Positions 1 to 11,474 of a stretch of 64,000 bases of DNA are shown here, piece after piece. The notes under the pieces were generated by a model. That model did no database searches, was not told where the DNA came from, and worked only from the letters and a program-made list of their open reading frames with translations. Source of the stretch: Sorex araneus (lineage: Eukaryota > Chordata > Mammalia > Eulipotyphla > Soricidae). A program made the translations under genes and the position numbers. The stretch lies in assembly GCF_027595985.1 (NCBI RefSeq), contig NC_073305.1:150724423-150788422 (forward strand). The letters are read 5' to 3'. Position 1 is the first letter of the stretch. Each line of letters begins with the position of its first letter.

Positions 1-975
1 GATGACCAGAACAAACCAGAAGGACCCCAACTCACATATTACATAGGCAGGAGTGGGGACGGAGTCACAGTAACAATTAGTACATTGATAAATGTCTCTA
101 CAGGACCTAAGGCAGAGTGTATATACCACAAACCCTTCCAGCAACAGGAGACCCTTGTAAGCACTGCATCATGCACCCCCTGCCTTAATGTACCTCAGTG
201 TACTGTTGTGAAGCAACCAATTGAAAAACTCCATTCTTTTGCCCTTCATCTCTTTGTTTTACCATTGCTCTAACTGCCAGAAAAATCCATCTAAGAGTGC
301 TCTGTAACCCTGCTCTGGGCCTCAGGTTCAGGTGATTGCCTAGATGTGGTCCTGGACATTAAATAATTAAATCTCCTCACTTTCTCGCCTAAATATCTTT
401 TTGATGTGATTGATTAAGTGAATTCTGTTACAATGTTATACAGTGTCTGGCCTCAATTATGGGTCAGCAAAGTGCACCTAGTCTCTGTTCTACCTCTATA
501 ACCCTTCTGCATTATTCCTAAAGTAAACCATTTTATTCCTAAGCAATTTATTTACTAGAGAAATTATGCAGTAATTTATTTATTTAAGTGCTGTATCTAT
601 TTGTTCTTGGGAATAGAGGGAACATATTTATTTCTTTAGTGATTCTGATCTATGTTCCAAATATGAATCCCATGCAAAAATTGGCAACCTCAAGAATATT
701 CACTGTGTAAGAATTTTTGTCTTTTTTTTAATATGGACTCTTTTAAATACTTCTAACTCTTCAAAAGGCAAGTATTGTCTCAATTTTGTTTGTGAAAAAA
801 TTGAAGGTCAGAAAAAAATTATGGCATCTAGACTGTAGACAAAATATGTATACTCATGGGAGAAAAAATTAGTAATGCCCATATAAAACTGAGTGTTGAA
901 GAAATTTTTTGCTATTCACAAAGTAGCCCTATTTGGCATTTTATTCTACATGGAAATTTTATTTTAACTGTCCTT
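1..975. other. Unique AT-rich DNA, nothing recognised
   Basis: I see no gene, tRNA-like box or clear repeat here. The open frames are short and share no recognisable motif. It is probably intergenic or intronic. Confidence 0.5.
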
Positions 976-990
976 TAAATATGTACTTTT

Positions 991-1162
991 TTTTTTTGCT
1001 TTTTGGGTCACACCCAGCGATGCTCAGGGGTTACTCCTGGCTTTGCACTCAGGAATTACTCCTGGCAGTGCTTGGGGGGACCATATGGGATGCTGGGGAT
1101 CGAACCCAGGTCGGCCGCGTGCAAAGCAAACGCCCTACCCGCTGTGCTATCGCTCCGGCCCC
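991..1162 (-). mobile_element. SHORT SINE, full length, young
   Basis: The reverse complement runs from the tRNA-like head through the B box (GGTTCGATCCCC region) to GTGTGACCCAAAAAGC and an A-tail. The copy keeps many CpGs. A 15 bp TSD, TAAATATGTACTTTT, lies at 976-990 and 1163-1177. Confidence 0.93.
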
Positions 1163-1177
1163 TAAATATGTACTTTT

Positions 1178-1966
1178 TAAATTTAATATTCAAAGACCAG
1201 GCAATAGCAAAAGTTCTGTAATGCATGCTGTGATCTCCAGGTTCTTTCCTAGAAACCACAGAGTCCCCTAGCACTACTAATAATAATCTCAAGACATACA
1301 TAAAATTTATAATTCTAATAAGAATAATAGAATACCAAAGGTATATAAACATTAAGGGCTTGAATTAAAACAATGGTGCTTGTACCAAAGTTTATATTCT
1401 CTGTACCTCTAAAGAGCACAGGTAAACAGTTATGGGAATATGGGCAGATCTCTGACCTTTGCTCTGGAAGTGTTCTCGCCTGAGCAATTAAAGCAACCAC
1501 ATCGCAATCAGTAACTGTTATGCAGACACCTTGAGGGCAGATCTCATCTTAATTCTTCAAGTGTAAACAACGTGCAATGATGCTATTAAGAAGGGGGGTG
1601 GGGAAAGAAAGGGGAGAATGTGACCAGTCTTTTTCTTCCCAGAATCACATCAAAAACTCCTGAAAATCTGTGGTTTGTTTAATTATTTATTCTTTCCATT
1701 AATGAATATTGTATAATCTCTCTTTATGCTAGTTGTTCTATGCGCCAGTGATAAAGGAAGAACAAAGCAAACAACATCCTTGTTTGGGCAAGATGTCTGT
1801 CTCCTAGTGACAGGCAAATCTGAAAGTCCATAACAGTAGGATTTTGCTTAATGAATGTCCTTGTCAGCTGCTCAAAGAATTTGACTAAATTCTAAAAGTA
1901 ACAAACACTACTTTGGTTGAGGGCGAAGAGACACAGTCAGTTAAACAAGGAAAAAGCATGGCCTTT
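1178..1966. other. Unique DNA, nothing recognised
   Basis: AT-rich sequence with a short G run near 1593. No repeat family or coding signal is recognised. Confidence 0.5.
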
Positions 1967-1982
1967 AAAATGATGCATTCTC

Positions 1983-2234
1983 ATCAAAGTGAAAGTAAAG
2001 TGAAATTTATTAGTTACACAGGCGGGGGTGGGGCTAAGGGTGGGGGGGCTAGGGGCGTGGGGGGGTTAGGGGTGTGGGGGGGGCGGGGTGGAGCTATACT
2101 GGGATTCTTGGTGGTGGAATATGAGCACTGGTGAAGGGATGGGTATTCGAGCATTGTATAACTGAGATTTAAACCTGAAAACTTTGTAACTTTCCACATG
2201 GTGACTCAATAAAAAATTAAAAATAAAATAAAAT
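1983..2234 (+). mobile_element. ELEMENT A, 5'-truncated copy (3' end only)
   Basis: The insert is flanked by a perfect 16 bp TSD, AAAATGATGCATTCTC (1967-1982 and 2235-2250), and ends in (AAAAT)n. It starts just upstream of the 3' UTR, at a segment matching 22,519-22,550 in the full-length ELEMENT A. An extreme G-run tract (about 2022-2092) and the terminal block TGGTGACTCAATAAA follow. The upstream junction is shared with the full copy, so this is a family and not a private deletion. Confidence 0.8.
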
Positions 2235-2250
2235 AAAATGATGCATTCTC

Positions 2251-4534
2251 TGATAGAATCTTAAATTGTCATGTCACACTGCCTAAGTTGACAAAACCAG
2301 CAAACTTGGGCAAACAGCTATGAAAAGAGAATAGGACCTGAGTGCAAAGTCTGTCTTTTTTACAAAGAGAGCAAATTTGAGAGTGCATCTGGATTCAACA
2401 CCCAATAACCATCAGAGACAAATACAGGAAATATAAAGGCTGTAGTTTTACTGCCTTTGAATTACAGTAACAGGCATCCTTCTAAATGAAGATTTTTTTG
2501 ATAACCATTAATCTAGTTTTAAATTTCTTTTTTTGCAGCGGAATTTCCCACTGCTCAGGGGTCCTCAGGATTCAGGAGGCCACTACTTGGAAGACACTCA
2601 GCCAGACAGGTAGTGATTCTAGGCTAAGAGCATTTCTGGGTCTGACGGTACTCAGAGCCTTCTGGGATACAGCAGGCAGCACCAGGATTAGGGCACCAGG
2701 GGTCAGGTGGTGGCCAGAGATCCAAGTCGGATCCTAGCCTATAAAGCCTGACCCCTGGCACTAGACTTTATCATTCTCTTTTCCTAGGGGCCAATAAATG
2801 TCCCTCATTCCTTCTTCCCAAGGATAGAATAATGTGTCAAGTGGAGCACAAGTGATTGAAAGTTATTGGCGAGGAGACAGCCCACTGCATTAGCGTTTAT
2901 AGAACTGACTCACCAAGTGTCTCTGGAGATGCTGGGTAGTTTCCCTATTTATAACATGGAGTTGTTAGAACTTTGAATAAAAACGTGTGAACTTTCAAGT
3001 ACACTTTAGAACATTGGCACCTACTGTTTAGAGTTATCACATTATTACCCAAATTGGAACTGGGTTCCGTGGCAGATTTCAACTACCAGAATCCCACAAA
3101 ACAACTGCAAGAAGTCTGTACATTCCTGGCAAACCTGAAAACACATTCCAAATATTGATGCATCTGGTTTTCCCTATAGCAGCAGCTGCAGCTGCTCAAG
3201 TTGCTGTGGAATCTGAAGTGACAGCCCCGCTCCTGGCTGGCAGCATCACTGTCGTTCGGGAGAGAGATCACAGAGCATATATCCCTTCCGCCTTTGACGC
3301 ACAGCTCACAGACGTCAGCAGGAGACCAGATTAGAAACCTGCAAAGCAGGATTGCCTACTCCAGCACATGGAATTTCAACCTGCCCTAGACCCAGGAATG
3401 ATAGGAAAAGGCATTACAAATCGCCAACCACTTGGATTTTCAAAAAAAATAAAAAAAGAAGCGAGATGGTTTTGTATGACTCGGAGGATGAGATAGGGCA
3501 GGTTAAAGAAAATCTAAAAGCAATATACTTTCCACAGTTTCTGCAACATTTCTTTAAAATCCAGGATTTCCTAGTCACATCGTGAGGAACTGTGTGAAAG
3601 TGCCCCCCTAGCCAAGACTTAGAGGAAGAATCATTTCCTGTCAGATTCTTTCAAGAAAGAAACAAGCCCCCCCCCCCCCCACTCCCACCCCTCCCCACCC
3701 TGGACCATATAACTACAAAGAAAAATATACCATTAGGGAACAGACAAGTATTATTCTGCTATTCATTCTTCACCTGGTGACTTTTGTTTTTCATTAGGTT
3801 TTGTTTTGTTTTGTTTTGGGGGGTTATTTTTGGTCAAATACACTAGTTACATTGTGCAATATACTGGCATTTTCATCTTGCAATCACTGCACAAGATAAA
3901 CTTTGCTTCTTGAAAGGTTTAGGCCAGAATGATTTATTGTTAGAAAACACTTCCTCTTTCTATCCATTCTCATTCCCACCTATTGTGTTTATTTTGAAAG
4001 TGGGAAATCTTCCTTGACACAGATGTGGGGGTCTAGTTTAAGAAAGAAAAATGTTCTGAAATGTTTTCCCAAGCCAGAATAGGAAAAAAACATAGACAAT
4101 AAAATAAGGTGAATTTCCACCCATTATTCCCCCACCCTCACCATGCCCTTACCTTTCCATAGATCCAGAGGCATTGCTGTTTAATGAGACAGTCATTAAA
4201 CTGAAAAAAAAATGATTTCAACTAAGATCTTTATAAGAATTTGGCTCACTCTAACTACTCCACACCAGCGTAACATTTTTGCTCAACAAACATTAGAACG
4301 CAGTTTAGACTCCAGTCATTAGCTTCTCTGTTTGGCTGTGGAAACCAAGAATGATACAATTCAAAGGACACATTTTTTAAAACTCTCAAAGCATTTTTTT
4401 GACTATGGGTTCTCTTACGTATATTTTTCTAAATCGTGGTAAATCATAGGATTAAACACCTCTACAAATTACATCCAAATGAGCACCAACTCAAGAAATA
4501 GCTTTCTAGAATTCTCAAATGTTTATGATCGGAG
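2251..4534. other. Mostly unique DNA with a CpG-containing patch
   Basis: No repeat family is recognised apart from the poly-C tract listed separately. The patch at about 3170-3330 has a short AGC/TGC-rich run, several CpGs and a GACGTCAG, a CRE-like half site, which stands out from the AT-rich surroundings. It could be a conserved non-coding element or a non-coding first exon, but nothing in the sequence proves it. Confidence 0.4.
3667..3680. repeat. Poly-C tract
   Basis: Fourteen consecutive C residues are followed by a C-rich stretch to about 3702. Confidence 0.9.
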
Positions 4535-4845
4535 TGTGTTCTTCCTGCCCCGCTCCCAAATTTATATGCTGAAACCCTAGCCTGCACAGATTTGAGAGAT
4601 ACTGAGGTCATGAGGGTGTGTGTAGTCCCCATGAAAAGGATTCGTACCCTTAGGAGAGCAGTTTAAGAGAGAAATGCAGGGGGAAATACAGCAAGAAGAA
4701 GGTCATGGAGCGGGATAAGAGCACTCACCAGAATGAGTGCATGCTGGTACTCTTGACTCTGAACTCCTCAGTCTCCAGAATTGCAAGAAATAAACTTCTG
4801 TTGTAAATAAACCACTCAGCCTTTGCAATTTCTTCACAGCTGAAG
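4535..4845 (+). mobile_element. MaLR (MST/MLT1-type) LTR remnant
   Basis: The order of motifs is that of a placental ERVL-MaLR LTR: TATGCTGAAACCCTAG near the start, GAGGTCATGAGGGTG, CACTCACCAGA, CTCCAGAATTGCAAGAAATA, and a degenerate end after TAAACCACTCAG. It is an ancient solo LTR with no internal viral sequence nearby. Confidence 0.75.
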
Positions 4846-5069
4846 AAAAAACACATTAAGTCACAGTTAACATGACTGCAAATATTTCTCCATAGTCCTT
4901 TATTATGAAAGCAACAGAATGGGTTCTTGGGTAAGATGGATTATCCAGAAAATTCTCAAATCAGCACAGCATGCATACTCCCTATATTATTGGGTAATAT
5001 CATGGGAATATCGTATCTATGTAGTTATTCAGTAAGAACAACCAAGATTTTCAAAACACTGTCTTGTTT

Positions 5070-5195
5070 CCAAAAACTTTTCTTTGTATGTATTATCTTA
5101 TTTAAGCTTTAACATTCAGAAATCACTATATAATAGACCACTCTTATTTCCATTTCATGCATGCATAATGAAATAACTAAAATTCAGAGATTATT
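5070..5195 (-). mobile_element. MIR fragment
   Basis: The reverse complement resembles the MIR core and 3' part. On the + strand the order matches inverted MIR: GTATTATCTTATTTAAGC, a degenerate block, then TTATTTCCATTTCATGCATG. It is old and diverged. Confidence 0.5.
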
Positions 5196-5341
5196 ATTTG
5201 TTTGGTATTATCACTTTTATATTTTATGAGCCTTCTAGTTCTTCTTTCCACATTCCACTTAAATAAAACTTAAGAACTTTATGACATATTTCTCTTAAAA
5301 TAAAAGTCATATTTCATTTGTCCATTTTATATATTTGGTTT

Positions 5342-5408
5342 GGGGTCACCCAGGTTGGCCACACACAAGGCAACTGCTCTACCTGCTATATTATCACTCT
5401 GACACCTC
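5342..5408 (-). mobile_element. SINE head fragment, decayed
   Basis: Only the inverted tRNA-like head is left: GGTCACCCAGGTTGGCCACA, CAAGGCAACTGCTCTACC, then TATTATCACTCTGACACC. Confidence 0.55.
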
Positions 5409-5994
5409 CACCTATATTTTTAATTTAAAAAATTGAATTTAATATAATTTCCTTAAAAGTATGCTTTAAAAGTTAACCTTTAACCAGAAAAGAAAAAAAA
5501 TAAGAATTTTGAGAGATACTTTCCATATTCCTGTGTCACAAAGTTGTTTTAAATTTTTTACTTAAACCTATCGGAAGTACCATGTATCAGTCATATATTT
5601 TGTGCCTGATCTTTAGCAAGCTAATTTATCATAGAAGGGTAGGAAGTATTTGAACTTCTATTGATAGTGACAGACTAATAATAAAGAAAAATTACATGTG
5701 AGTTGTTTTCAAACAAGAAATGTTGAGAAAAGTTAATTTCACTAATGGCAAACTAGGGTAGCAATTTCTACATGAGAATTTTTATCAAGAGCAGGTCTCA
5801 GTCTTTGGACACATGAGTTGGAAACTTGTTCCTTTTAATTTCTTCCTACTGTGTGCAAAAAAAAATGAGACCCAGGCAAAAACAGCAACAATAAATTCAA
5901 TAATTGATAAAAGGAGAGAAACAATAGAAATCAGAGTAGAAATACATGAAACAAAAACAAAGCAAATAGAGATTTTAAAAAACAAAAAGATAAG
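5409..5994. other. Unique AT-rich DNA, nothing recognised
   Basis: No repeat or coding signal is recognised. The overlapping open frames on both strands here have no known motif. Confidence 0.45.
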
Positions 5995-6172
5995 AGTCAG
6001 GAGACATAGTACAGAAAGTAAATCTCTTGCTCCACCTACAGCCAACCCAAATTCCATTCCAGGAACGACCTAGACCCCATGAGCGCGCCAGCAGCCATCC
6101 CAGAGCACAGAGTCAAGAGTAATCTCATGAACACATTTATGTGTGGCCCCCAAACAAACAAAACCCCAAACA
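5995..6172 (+). mobile_element. SHORT SINE, old variant
   Basis: GAGACATAGTACAGA (A-box region), CCAACCCAAATTCCATTCC (B-box region) and GAGCACAGAGTCAAGAGTAA are followed by GTGTGGCCCCCAAACAAACA. The GTGTGGCCC ending marks an older subfamily than the GTGTGACCC copies. Confidence 0.75.
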
Positions 6173-6496
6173 ATCCACAAGGTAAATAAATAAAATTAAC
6201 TTTTAGCCTGGCTTATAAACAGAATCAGAATGCAAGTGGTGAAATTATGACTACCATAATAGCTAAGAGTAGTAACTAGGAAGAACTTTCAACAAATTTA
6301 GTAACCCAGAAGAAATTGACATATTTTTAGATAAAAAGAGTCTACAACAACAGAAATAAAGAGAAAATAGAAAATCTAATTCAACTAGCCACAAATCTGG
6401 AAATCAAAACACTAATTAAAAAAGAAAAACAACCCCCCCCCAAAAAAAAAACCAAGAAAGTGCTGAGCTGGATAGCTTTGCCAGTAAATTTGTATT
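6173..6496. other. AT-rich spacer
   Basis: AT-rich sequence containing a C8 plus A9 run near 6432. Nothing else is seen. Confidence 0.5.
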
Positions 6497-6652
6497 GGTT
6501 TGAAGCCACACTGGCAGTGCTCAGGGGTCACTCCTGGTGGTGCACAGGGGATCATATGGAGTGTTGAGTATCAAACGTGGGTAGGCTGCATGCAAGTCAA
6601 GCATCCTATATATAGACTGTACTATGCCCACTATACTATCTCTCTGGTCCCA
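6497..6652 (-). mobile_element. SHORT SINE, decayed
   Basis: On the + strand: CACACTGGCAGTGCTCAGGG, then CATATGGAGTGTTGAGTATC, ending in ACTATCTCTCTGGTCCC. This is the inverted SINE body and tRNA head. Confidence 0.75.
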
Positions 6653-6894
6653 TACCAGTACATTTTTAACAAAAATTTTAAAAAGTTAAGCTCATTATCC
6701 CCAAACTCTTCAAAATGTCAAAGAAAGAATATCTCCAAAAACACTTGTTGAGATCAACATTGCTATGATGACAAAACCAGACAAAGGAGTCACAGGAAAA
6801 ATCCAGACTGATATACTTTACTAACAGAGATGCAACAATTCTCAAACAGCAATAAATAGCAAATCAAACCTGACAGCGTATTAAAAGGATCTTG

Positions 6895-7077
6895 GGCTGG
6901 AGCAATAGTACAGCGAGTAGGGCTTTTGCCTTGCATGCGGCTGACCCAGGTTCAATCCCCAGCATCTCATATGGTCCCTCAAGCACTGCTAGGAGTAATT
7001 TCTGAGTGCAAAGCCAGGAGTGGCCCCTGAGCATCGCTGGGTGTGACCCAAAAAAAGCAAAAACAAAAAACAAAAAT
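6895..7077 (+). mobile_element. SHORT SINE, full length
   Basis: The head (GGCTGGAGCAATAGTACAGC), B box and GTGTGACCC end are all present with an A-rich tail. The TSD AAAAGGATCTTG lies at 6883-6894 and 7078-7089. Confidence 0.93.
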
Positions 7078-7155
7078 AAAAGGATCTTGCATCGTTCCCA
7101 AGTGGTTTATTCTAGGTACACAAAGATAGTTCAATATATGAAAATTAATCAGTGC

Positions 7156-7350
7156 GGGGCTGGAGCAATAGCACAGCGGGTAGGGCGTTTGCCTTGCACG
7201 AGGTCGACCCGGGTTTGATTCCCAGCATCCCATATGGTCCCTTGAGCACTGCCAGGAGTAACTCCTGAGTGCAAAACCAGGAGGTAACCCTTGTGCATTG
7301 CCAGGTGTGACCCAAAAAGCAAAAAAAAAGAAAAAAGAAAGAAAAGAAAG
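7156..7350 (+). mobile_element. SHORT SINE, full length
   Basis: A complete copy with a (GAAA)n-expanded tail. The perfect TSD AAAATTAATCAGTGC lies at 7141-7155 and 7351-7365. It sits 78 bp from the previous SINE in the same orientation. Confidence 0.95.
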
Positions 7351-7365
7351 AAAATTAATCAGTGC

Positions 7366-7971
7366 AATATACTATATCAATAAAATGAAAGATAAAAACC
7401 GTTATAATATCAACAGATGCCGAGAGAGCATTTCACAAAATTTAATACACCTTTGTGCTAGAAACTCTCAATAAAATGGAGAAAGAAGAAACACAACAAA
7501 ATAAAAGTCATGTTGTATAAGCCCCCAAACAAAAATAAACAAACTGAAACCCTTTTTTGATGCATATCTTGATCATATTCCATATCTCTTCCTCCTTGGA
7601 GAATTCTACAGAAGGGCTACCTGTCCCCCTTGAAATCAAACCCTGATGAAATAATGAGTATCTTGTGCATAACGAACCTTAATCTCTCTGTTCAGAGTTT
7701 TTGCAGATGACTTTCAAAAGGCCCTTTTAAACTCAACGGGCTACGATTTAGCTTCTATTATCTACTTTTATCTATAGACTCTCCCCCACTTAAAACAAAA
7801 AAGTCTAGGTTTACACATCTATCCCTATACTTCAAAAGGAGCTATAGGTATTTTCTCCTTTACATTAAAAAACAGACGCATATATTTGCTTTCATTATAT
7901 TTTTTGTCTTGCCTATACTGTAATGATTCAACTTCTATTTTGTACAAAGTGAAGCATATATCAGAGGCTTC
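7366..7971. other. Unique DNA, nothing recognised
   Basis: Low-GC sequence with no recognisable repeat. The segment at 7366-7540 has an L1-like composition, but I could not place it. Confidence 0.4.
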
Positions 7972-7982
7972 ATATATCTCCT

Positions 7983-8145
7983 TTTTGTGGGGGGGGTCAC
8001 ACCTGGCGATGCACAGGGGTCACTCCTGGCTCTGCACTCAGGAATTACCCCTGGCTCAGGGGACCATATGGGATGCTGGGAATCAAACCTGGGTCAGCCT
8101 CGTACAAGGCAAGCGCCCTACTCTCTGTGCTATTGCTCCAGCCCC
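7983..8145 (-). mobile_element. SHORT SINE with diverged TSD
   Basis: Inverted copy with a T/G-rich start, GGTCACACCTGGCGATGCAC, through to TATTGCTCCAGCCCC. The flanks CATATATCTCC (7972) and CATACGTCTCC (8146) are a TSD with one substitution. Confidence 0.88.
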
Positions 8146-8491
8146 CATACGTCTCCATTTACAGACCACCAATCCTGGTTTCCAAAGGATTGAGAGCAAG
8201 ACTGGTTTTATTTTTCTGGCAGCTCAGTGTTTTGTCTAGAGCTGTGAACTGGCTCAGCAAGCACCTTCAAGAGCTCAAGAACAGTTCCCTGGGAAGTAGG
8301 CCTCTTCTATCAACTGGGCTAATTAAATATCCATCACCCATCCTGTTCCAAGATGACAGAGGATATTTCCTATCTCCCACTATTCAGCAATAATTCTTCT
8401 GGTAAGGCCAGTAATTATAATCAATGCCTGGGAAGATGGAAGGAGCAGTTGGAATGAATAAGTCCAGGCTCCTGATGTACACTTTCACTCA

Positions 8492-8510
8492 TCTCTTCTC
8501 TCTCTCGCTC

Positions 8511-8577
<67 letters not shown>
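8492..8577. repeat. (TCTG)n / (TC)n microsatellite
   Basis: About nine TCTG units are followed by about fourteen TC dinucleotides. Translation gives Leu/Ser/Cys repeats that are not a gene. Confidence 0.95.
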
Positions 8578-8579
<2 letters not shown>

Positions 8580-9965
8580 CTAATCCAAATTACCACTTCC
8601 TGTTCACCACCAGTGTACAATAATCTAATCCTGTCCCTAAACCCCTAAGTCATTCTTAACTTCAGCTCAGTGTATGTGTTCCTGATTTGGAATCAGTCTA
8701 GCTGAAAGGAACCCCCTAACCTATGACTTCTTGCTGGGGCCTGCTGCCCTGTAACCCATCACTGGACCTCTAGAGGACTATAGCCCAGCTATTCCCTGCT
8801 ATCCTGGTTTTCCTTAGTCTCCAAAAACTAGGACTTGTGCTCACACACATGTGTGAGATCCTTGTGCTCTGAATCTTGCTGCTGCCTGGGCATAAGAGCC
8901 CTACCTGTTTTTACTGCCTATCTGGGCAGATGAGCCCTGCCTGGCTCTGCCAGACACAGGAGTCCTGTCTGTTTCAGCTGTCTGTCTGGGCACAGGTGAG
9001 GAGGTAGAGACAGAGACAGAGTCAGAGACAGAGACAGAGAGAGCTGTCTGTACTAACATGTTTTATAGCTTGGGGTTGAGGGGGTCTTCCTTTTGTCTGT
9101 TGATATTTCTCACCCCCAGGGATCCTATAGTCTATTCCTGATTGAATATCTTTCTGGGTGGCTGATATTAAAATGAGCAGATTAGAATTCCCAGCAAGAC
9201 AACATCAGCACAGCACAAGCGCCAGAGCAGCTCGATGGGATCATAAAATTCCTGTGTGAGTGAATGTGGCTGCCACTTGGATATTCTCTCAGGGAGAGCG
9301 CCATTAAACGAAACCAGCTGGTCACCTGCCACCAAGTACCAGCCCAGAGTGGATCTAGTGAGGATGGAGGTGGCACAGCCATCAGTGGACAGAGCTACTG
9401 CAGTTCTTGTCGGCTCAGTGCTATGGGTGGCAGCAGGATTTTAAAGTAACTGAATAGAGAGCTCTTTGGGTCCAACTCTGCCACCATAAAATGTGAGTCC
9501 CAGAGTTGGGCAGGGGGAATGTCCTAGATTCCCACCATGGAGTCCTGGCAGCAAGTGTCTCGCAAAGTGGATCCGCCACCATTTATTCCGGGACCAGCCT
9601 GCACCATGTTATGGAGGAGGTCCTCCCTGAGCACCAACTGTCTGGAGACTGAGGATGGGGAGTGTGTTCCTGGTCAGGTGCTGCTGGACTAGTGGCTGCA
9701 GCTCACCCAGAGTGCCCAAGCTGTGAACATTAGCAGCCCTGACTGTAGTCTTGGTCCTTGCCAGGGCCACTGGCGTCAGAGGGTTGCAGTGCCTCCGGCA
9801 GGTCAACCTGAACCCAGTGGGTAAATGCTTTGGAAGCCTGGTGGTGCCCTCAGGCTTTTAGACATCCCAAAATTGCCGTTATGCCTCTGATTGGACTCCA
9901 ACAACTCAGGACCAACTTTTCTGAGAAATAAAACTGCCCAAGAGTAAGGTACACGGGAGCCATGC
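8580..9965. other. Unidentified GC-moderate block
   Basis: This stretch is richer in GC than its surroundings and has no recognised coding domain. At about 8880-9000, degenerate units built on CTGCCTGGGCA...GAGCCCT recur about three times. The part at 9090-9965 runs straight into the R390 units, so it may be the same element or an L1 5' untranslated region. It contains short open frames with no known motif. Confidence 0.35.
9000..9043. repeat. (GACAGA)n-like simple repeat
   Basis: Imperfect AGAGACAGAGACAGAGTC units. Confidence 0.8.
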
Positions 9966-10234
9966 CCGCAAACCATCTCCAGCTCAGCCATACAAGCTCA
10001 TTTATCTGTCTTGCTTCAGAGACCCATAAATGAATCTCAAAAGAGATCAAAAGCTGCAGTGAATCTCTGACCCATGCAAGCCTGAACTACCTGGGCACAT
10101 CAGAGATGGGAAGGTTAGCCCAATGTCTGCCCACACAGCAAAATCCCCGGCAGCCACTTGCTCCCACAATCCAAAATCGTCACCATGCCCTCGGCAGACT
10201 CCACCATCTCGGGATGGACCTCACTGAGATATTA

Positions 10235-10739
10235 TCACTTGTATCATTTGTATCACTCGTCATCCCATTGTTCATCGATTTGCTCAAGTGGACGCCAGTA
10301 ATGTCTCCAGTCGTCCCTGTCGCGTGCTAGTGTAGCCCACAAGCATCTGCTCACTCCAGGAACACAAAGAGCCCCAATCCATTCATTCAGGGTGTTGACA
10401 AAGAAGTCTGACCATCTCGTAGGTGGGCGGCCACACATTCTTATGGCATCCCATGGAATCCAGTCAGTAACAGCTCTAGTCCAGCTGTCATCTCTAAATC
10501 TCATTACGTGTCCAGCCCATCTGATTTTTGACACCTTCGCAAACGAGGCAAATGTCCCTAATTCTTGATCATCAACAAAGGTCAGAACTCCGGAATCCTT
10601 CTCTCACTTGAGTGAATTGTGATATTCCATGCATAGCTCTTTCGATTCCTCTTTGGGATACCCGAATAGCGTTCTCATTCTGTTTTCATAGGGCCCAGGT
10701 CTCTGAGGCGGATGTTATGCCAAAAACAGTAAAAATAAT
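10235..10739 (-). mobile_element. RTE LINE 3' end, 5'-truncated
   Basis: The minus strand encodes the C-terminal part of an RTE-clade polyprotein, with SKIRWAGHVMRF, WIPWDAI and GRPPTRWSDFF. It ends in the RTE tail (CGCCCACTTGAGCAAATCGA-like), then GATACAAATGATACAAGTGA. The TSD ACTGAGATATTA lies at 10223-10234 and 10740-10751, so the ends are exact. The insertion lies inside an R390 unit. Confidence 0.9.
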
Positions 10740-11140
10740 ACTGAGATATTAACCTGCTAAAAGTTTGGGTATGCAGGGTTTGTGACTGAAATCTCCAGGC
10801 TTTCTAGGAGTCTGGATGGGTTATCTCACCTCACCTCCCTATACTCCTAAAAGCCTCAGCAGTCACCCCCCACAAACCAACTCCAGCACCACTCTGTAAG
10901 CTCTTATGCCGACCTTGCTTCAGAGACCCATATCTAAATCTCAAAAGAGATCAAGATCCACAGTTAACCTTGGGCCAACACAAGGCCAAACAACCCGGGC
11001 ACATCACAGGAAGGTGAGTTAGTGCAGTGCATACCCAAACAGAGCCCATGGCAGACACAGTCTCCCAAAATTCAGAATCTACACTATGCCCCCAGCTGGA
11101 CTCCACTATCTTGAGATAGACCTCACCAAAATATTAATCT

Positions 11141-11303
11141 ACAGGGGGTTGGGTGGGATGGGGTGGAGTGGGGGTGGTGGGAGGGATATTGGGAACATTG
11201 GTTGTGGGAAATGTACACAGTGGAAGCATCATTGTATGAATGAAACTCAATCATGAAAGCTTTGTAACTGTATCTCATGGTGATTCAAATTTTTTTAAAA
11301 AAG
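11141..11303 (+). mobile_element. L1 3' end, 5'-truncated
   Basis: A G-rich 3' UTR is followed by GAGGGATATTGGGAACATTG-type sequence and TTTGTAACTGTATCTCATGG. The TSD ATATTAATCT lies at 11131-11140 and 11304-11313. It splits R390 unit 2. Confidence 0.85.
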
Positions 11304-11474
11304 ATATTAATCTGCTGAAAAGTCAGGTATGTGGATTTTGTGACCAAAATCTCCAAGCTTTCTCAGAGTCGGAATAGGCTATCTCCCCTCACTTCTCTGT
11401 ATTTCTGGAAGCCCCAGCCGTCAGGTCCACACTCCAAAGCTGTCACCCAATTAAAAAAAAAAAAAAAGCTACTC

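Larger units (their letters stand above)
9966..11460 (+). repeat. R390 tandem repeat, two units, interrupted
   Basis: A unit of about 390 bp occurs twice in direct orientation. Unit 1 (9966-10234 plus 10752-10894) and unit 2 (about 10,896-11,140 plus 11,304-11,460) share landmarks in order: AAGCTC, CTTGCTTCAGAGACCCATA, TCTCAAAAGAGATCAA, GGGCACATCA, GGACTCCAC/AGACTCCAC, GATATTAA, AAATCTCCA. Each unit was later hit by a transposon (RTE in unit 1, L1 in unit 2). Unit 2 ends in A15. A third, diverged copy is at 51,945-52,180. This could be a monomeric L1 5' UTR or a short satellite-like duplication. Confidence 0.65.

Noticed and set aside
991-1162. tRNA gene candidates from A- and B-box motifs in SINE heads
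   Set aside because: The heads cannot fold into a complete cloverleaf with a paired acceptor stem and are followed by a SINE body and A-tail. They are tRNA-derived, not tRNA genes.
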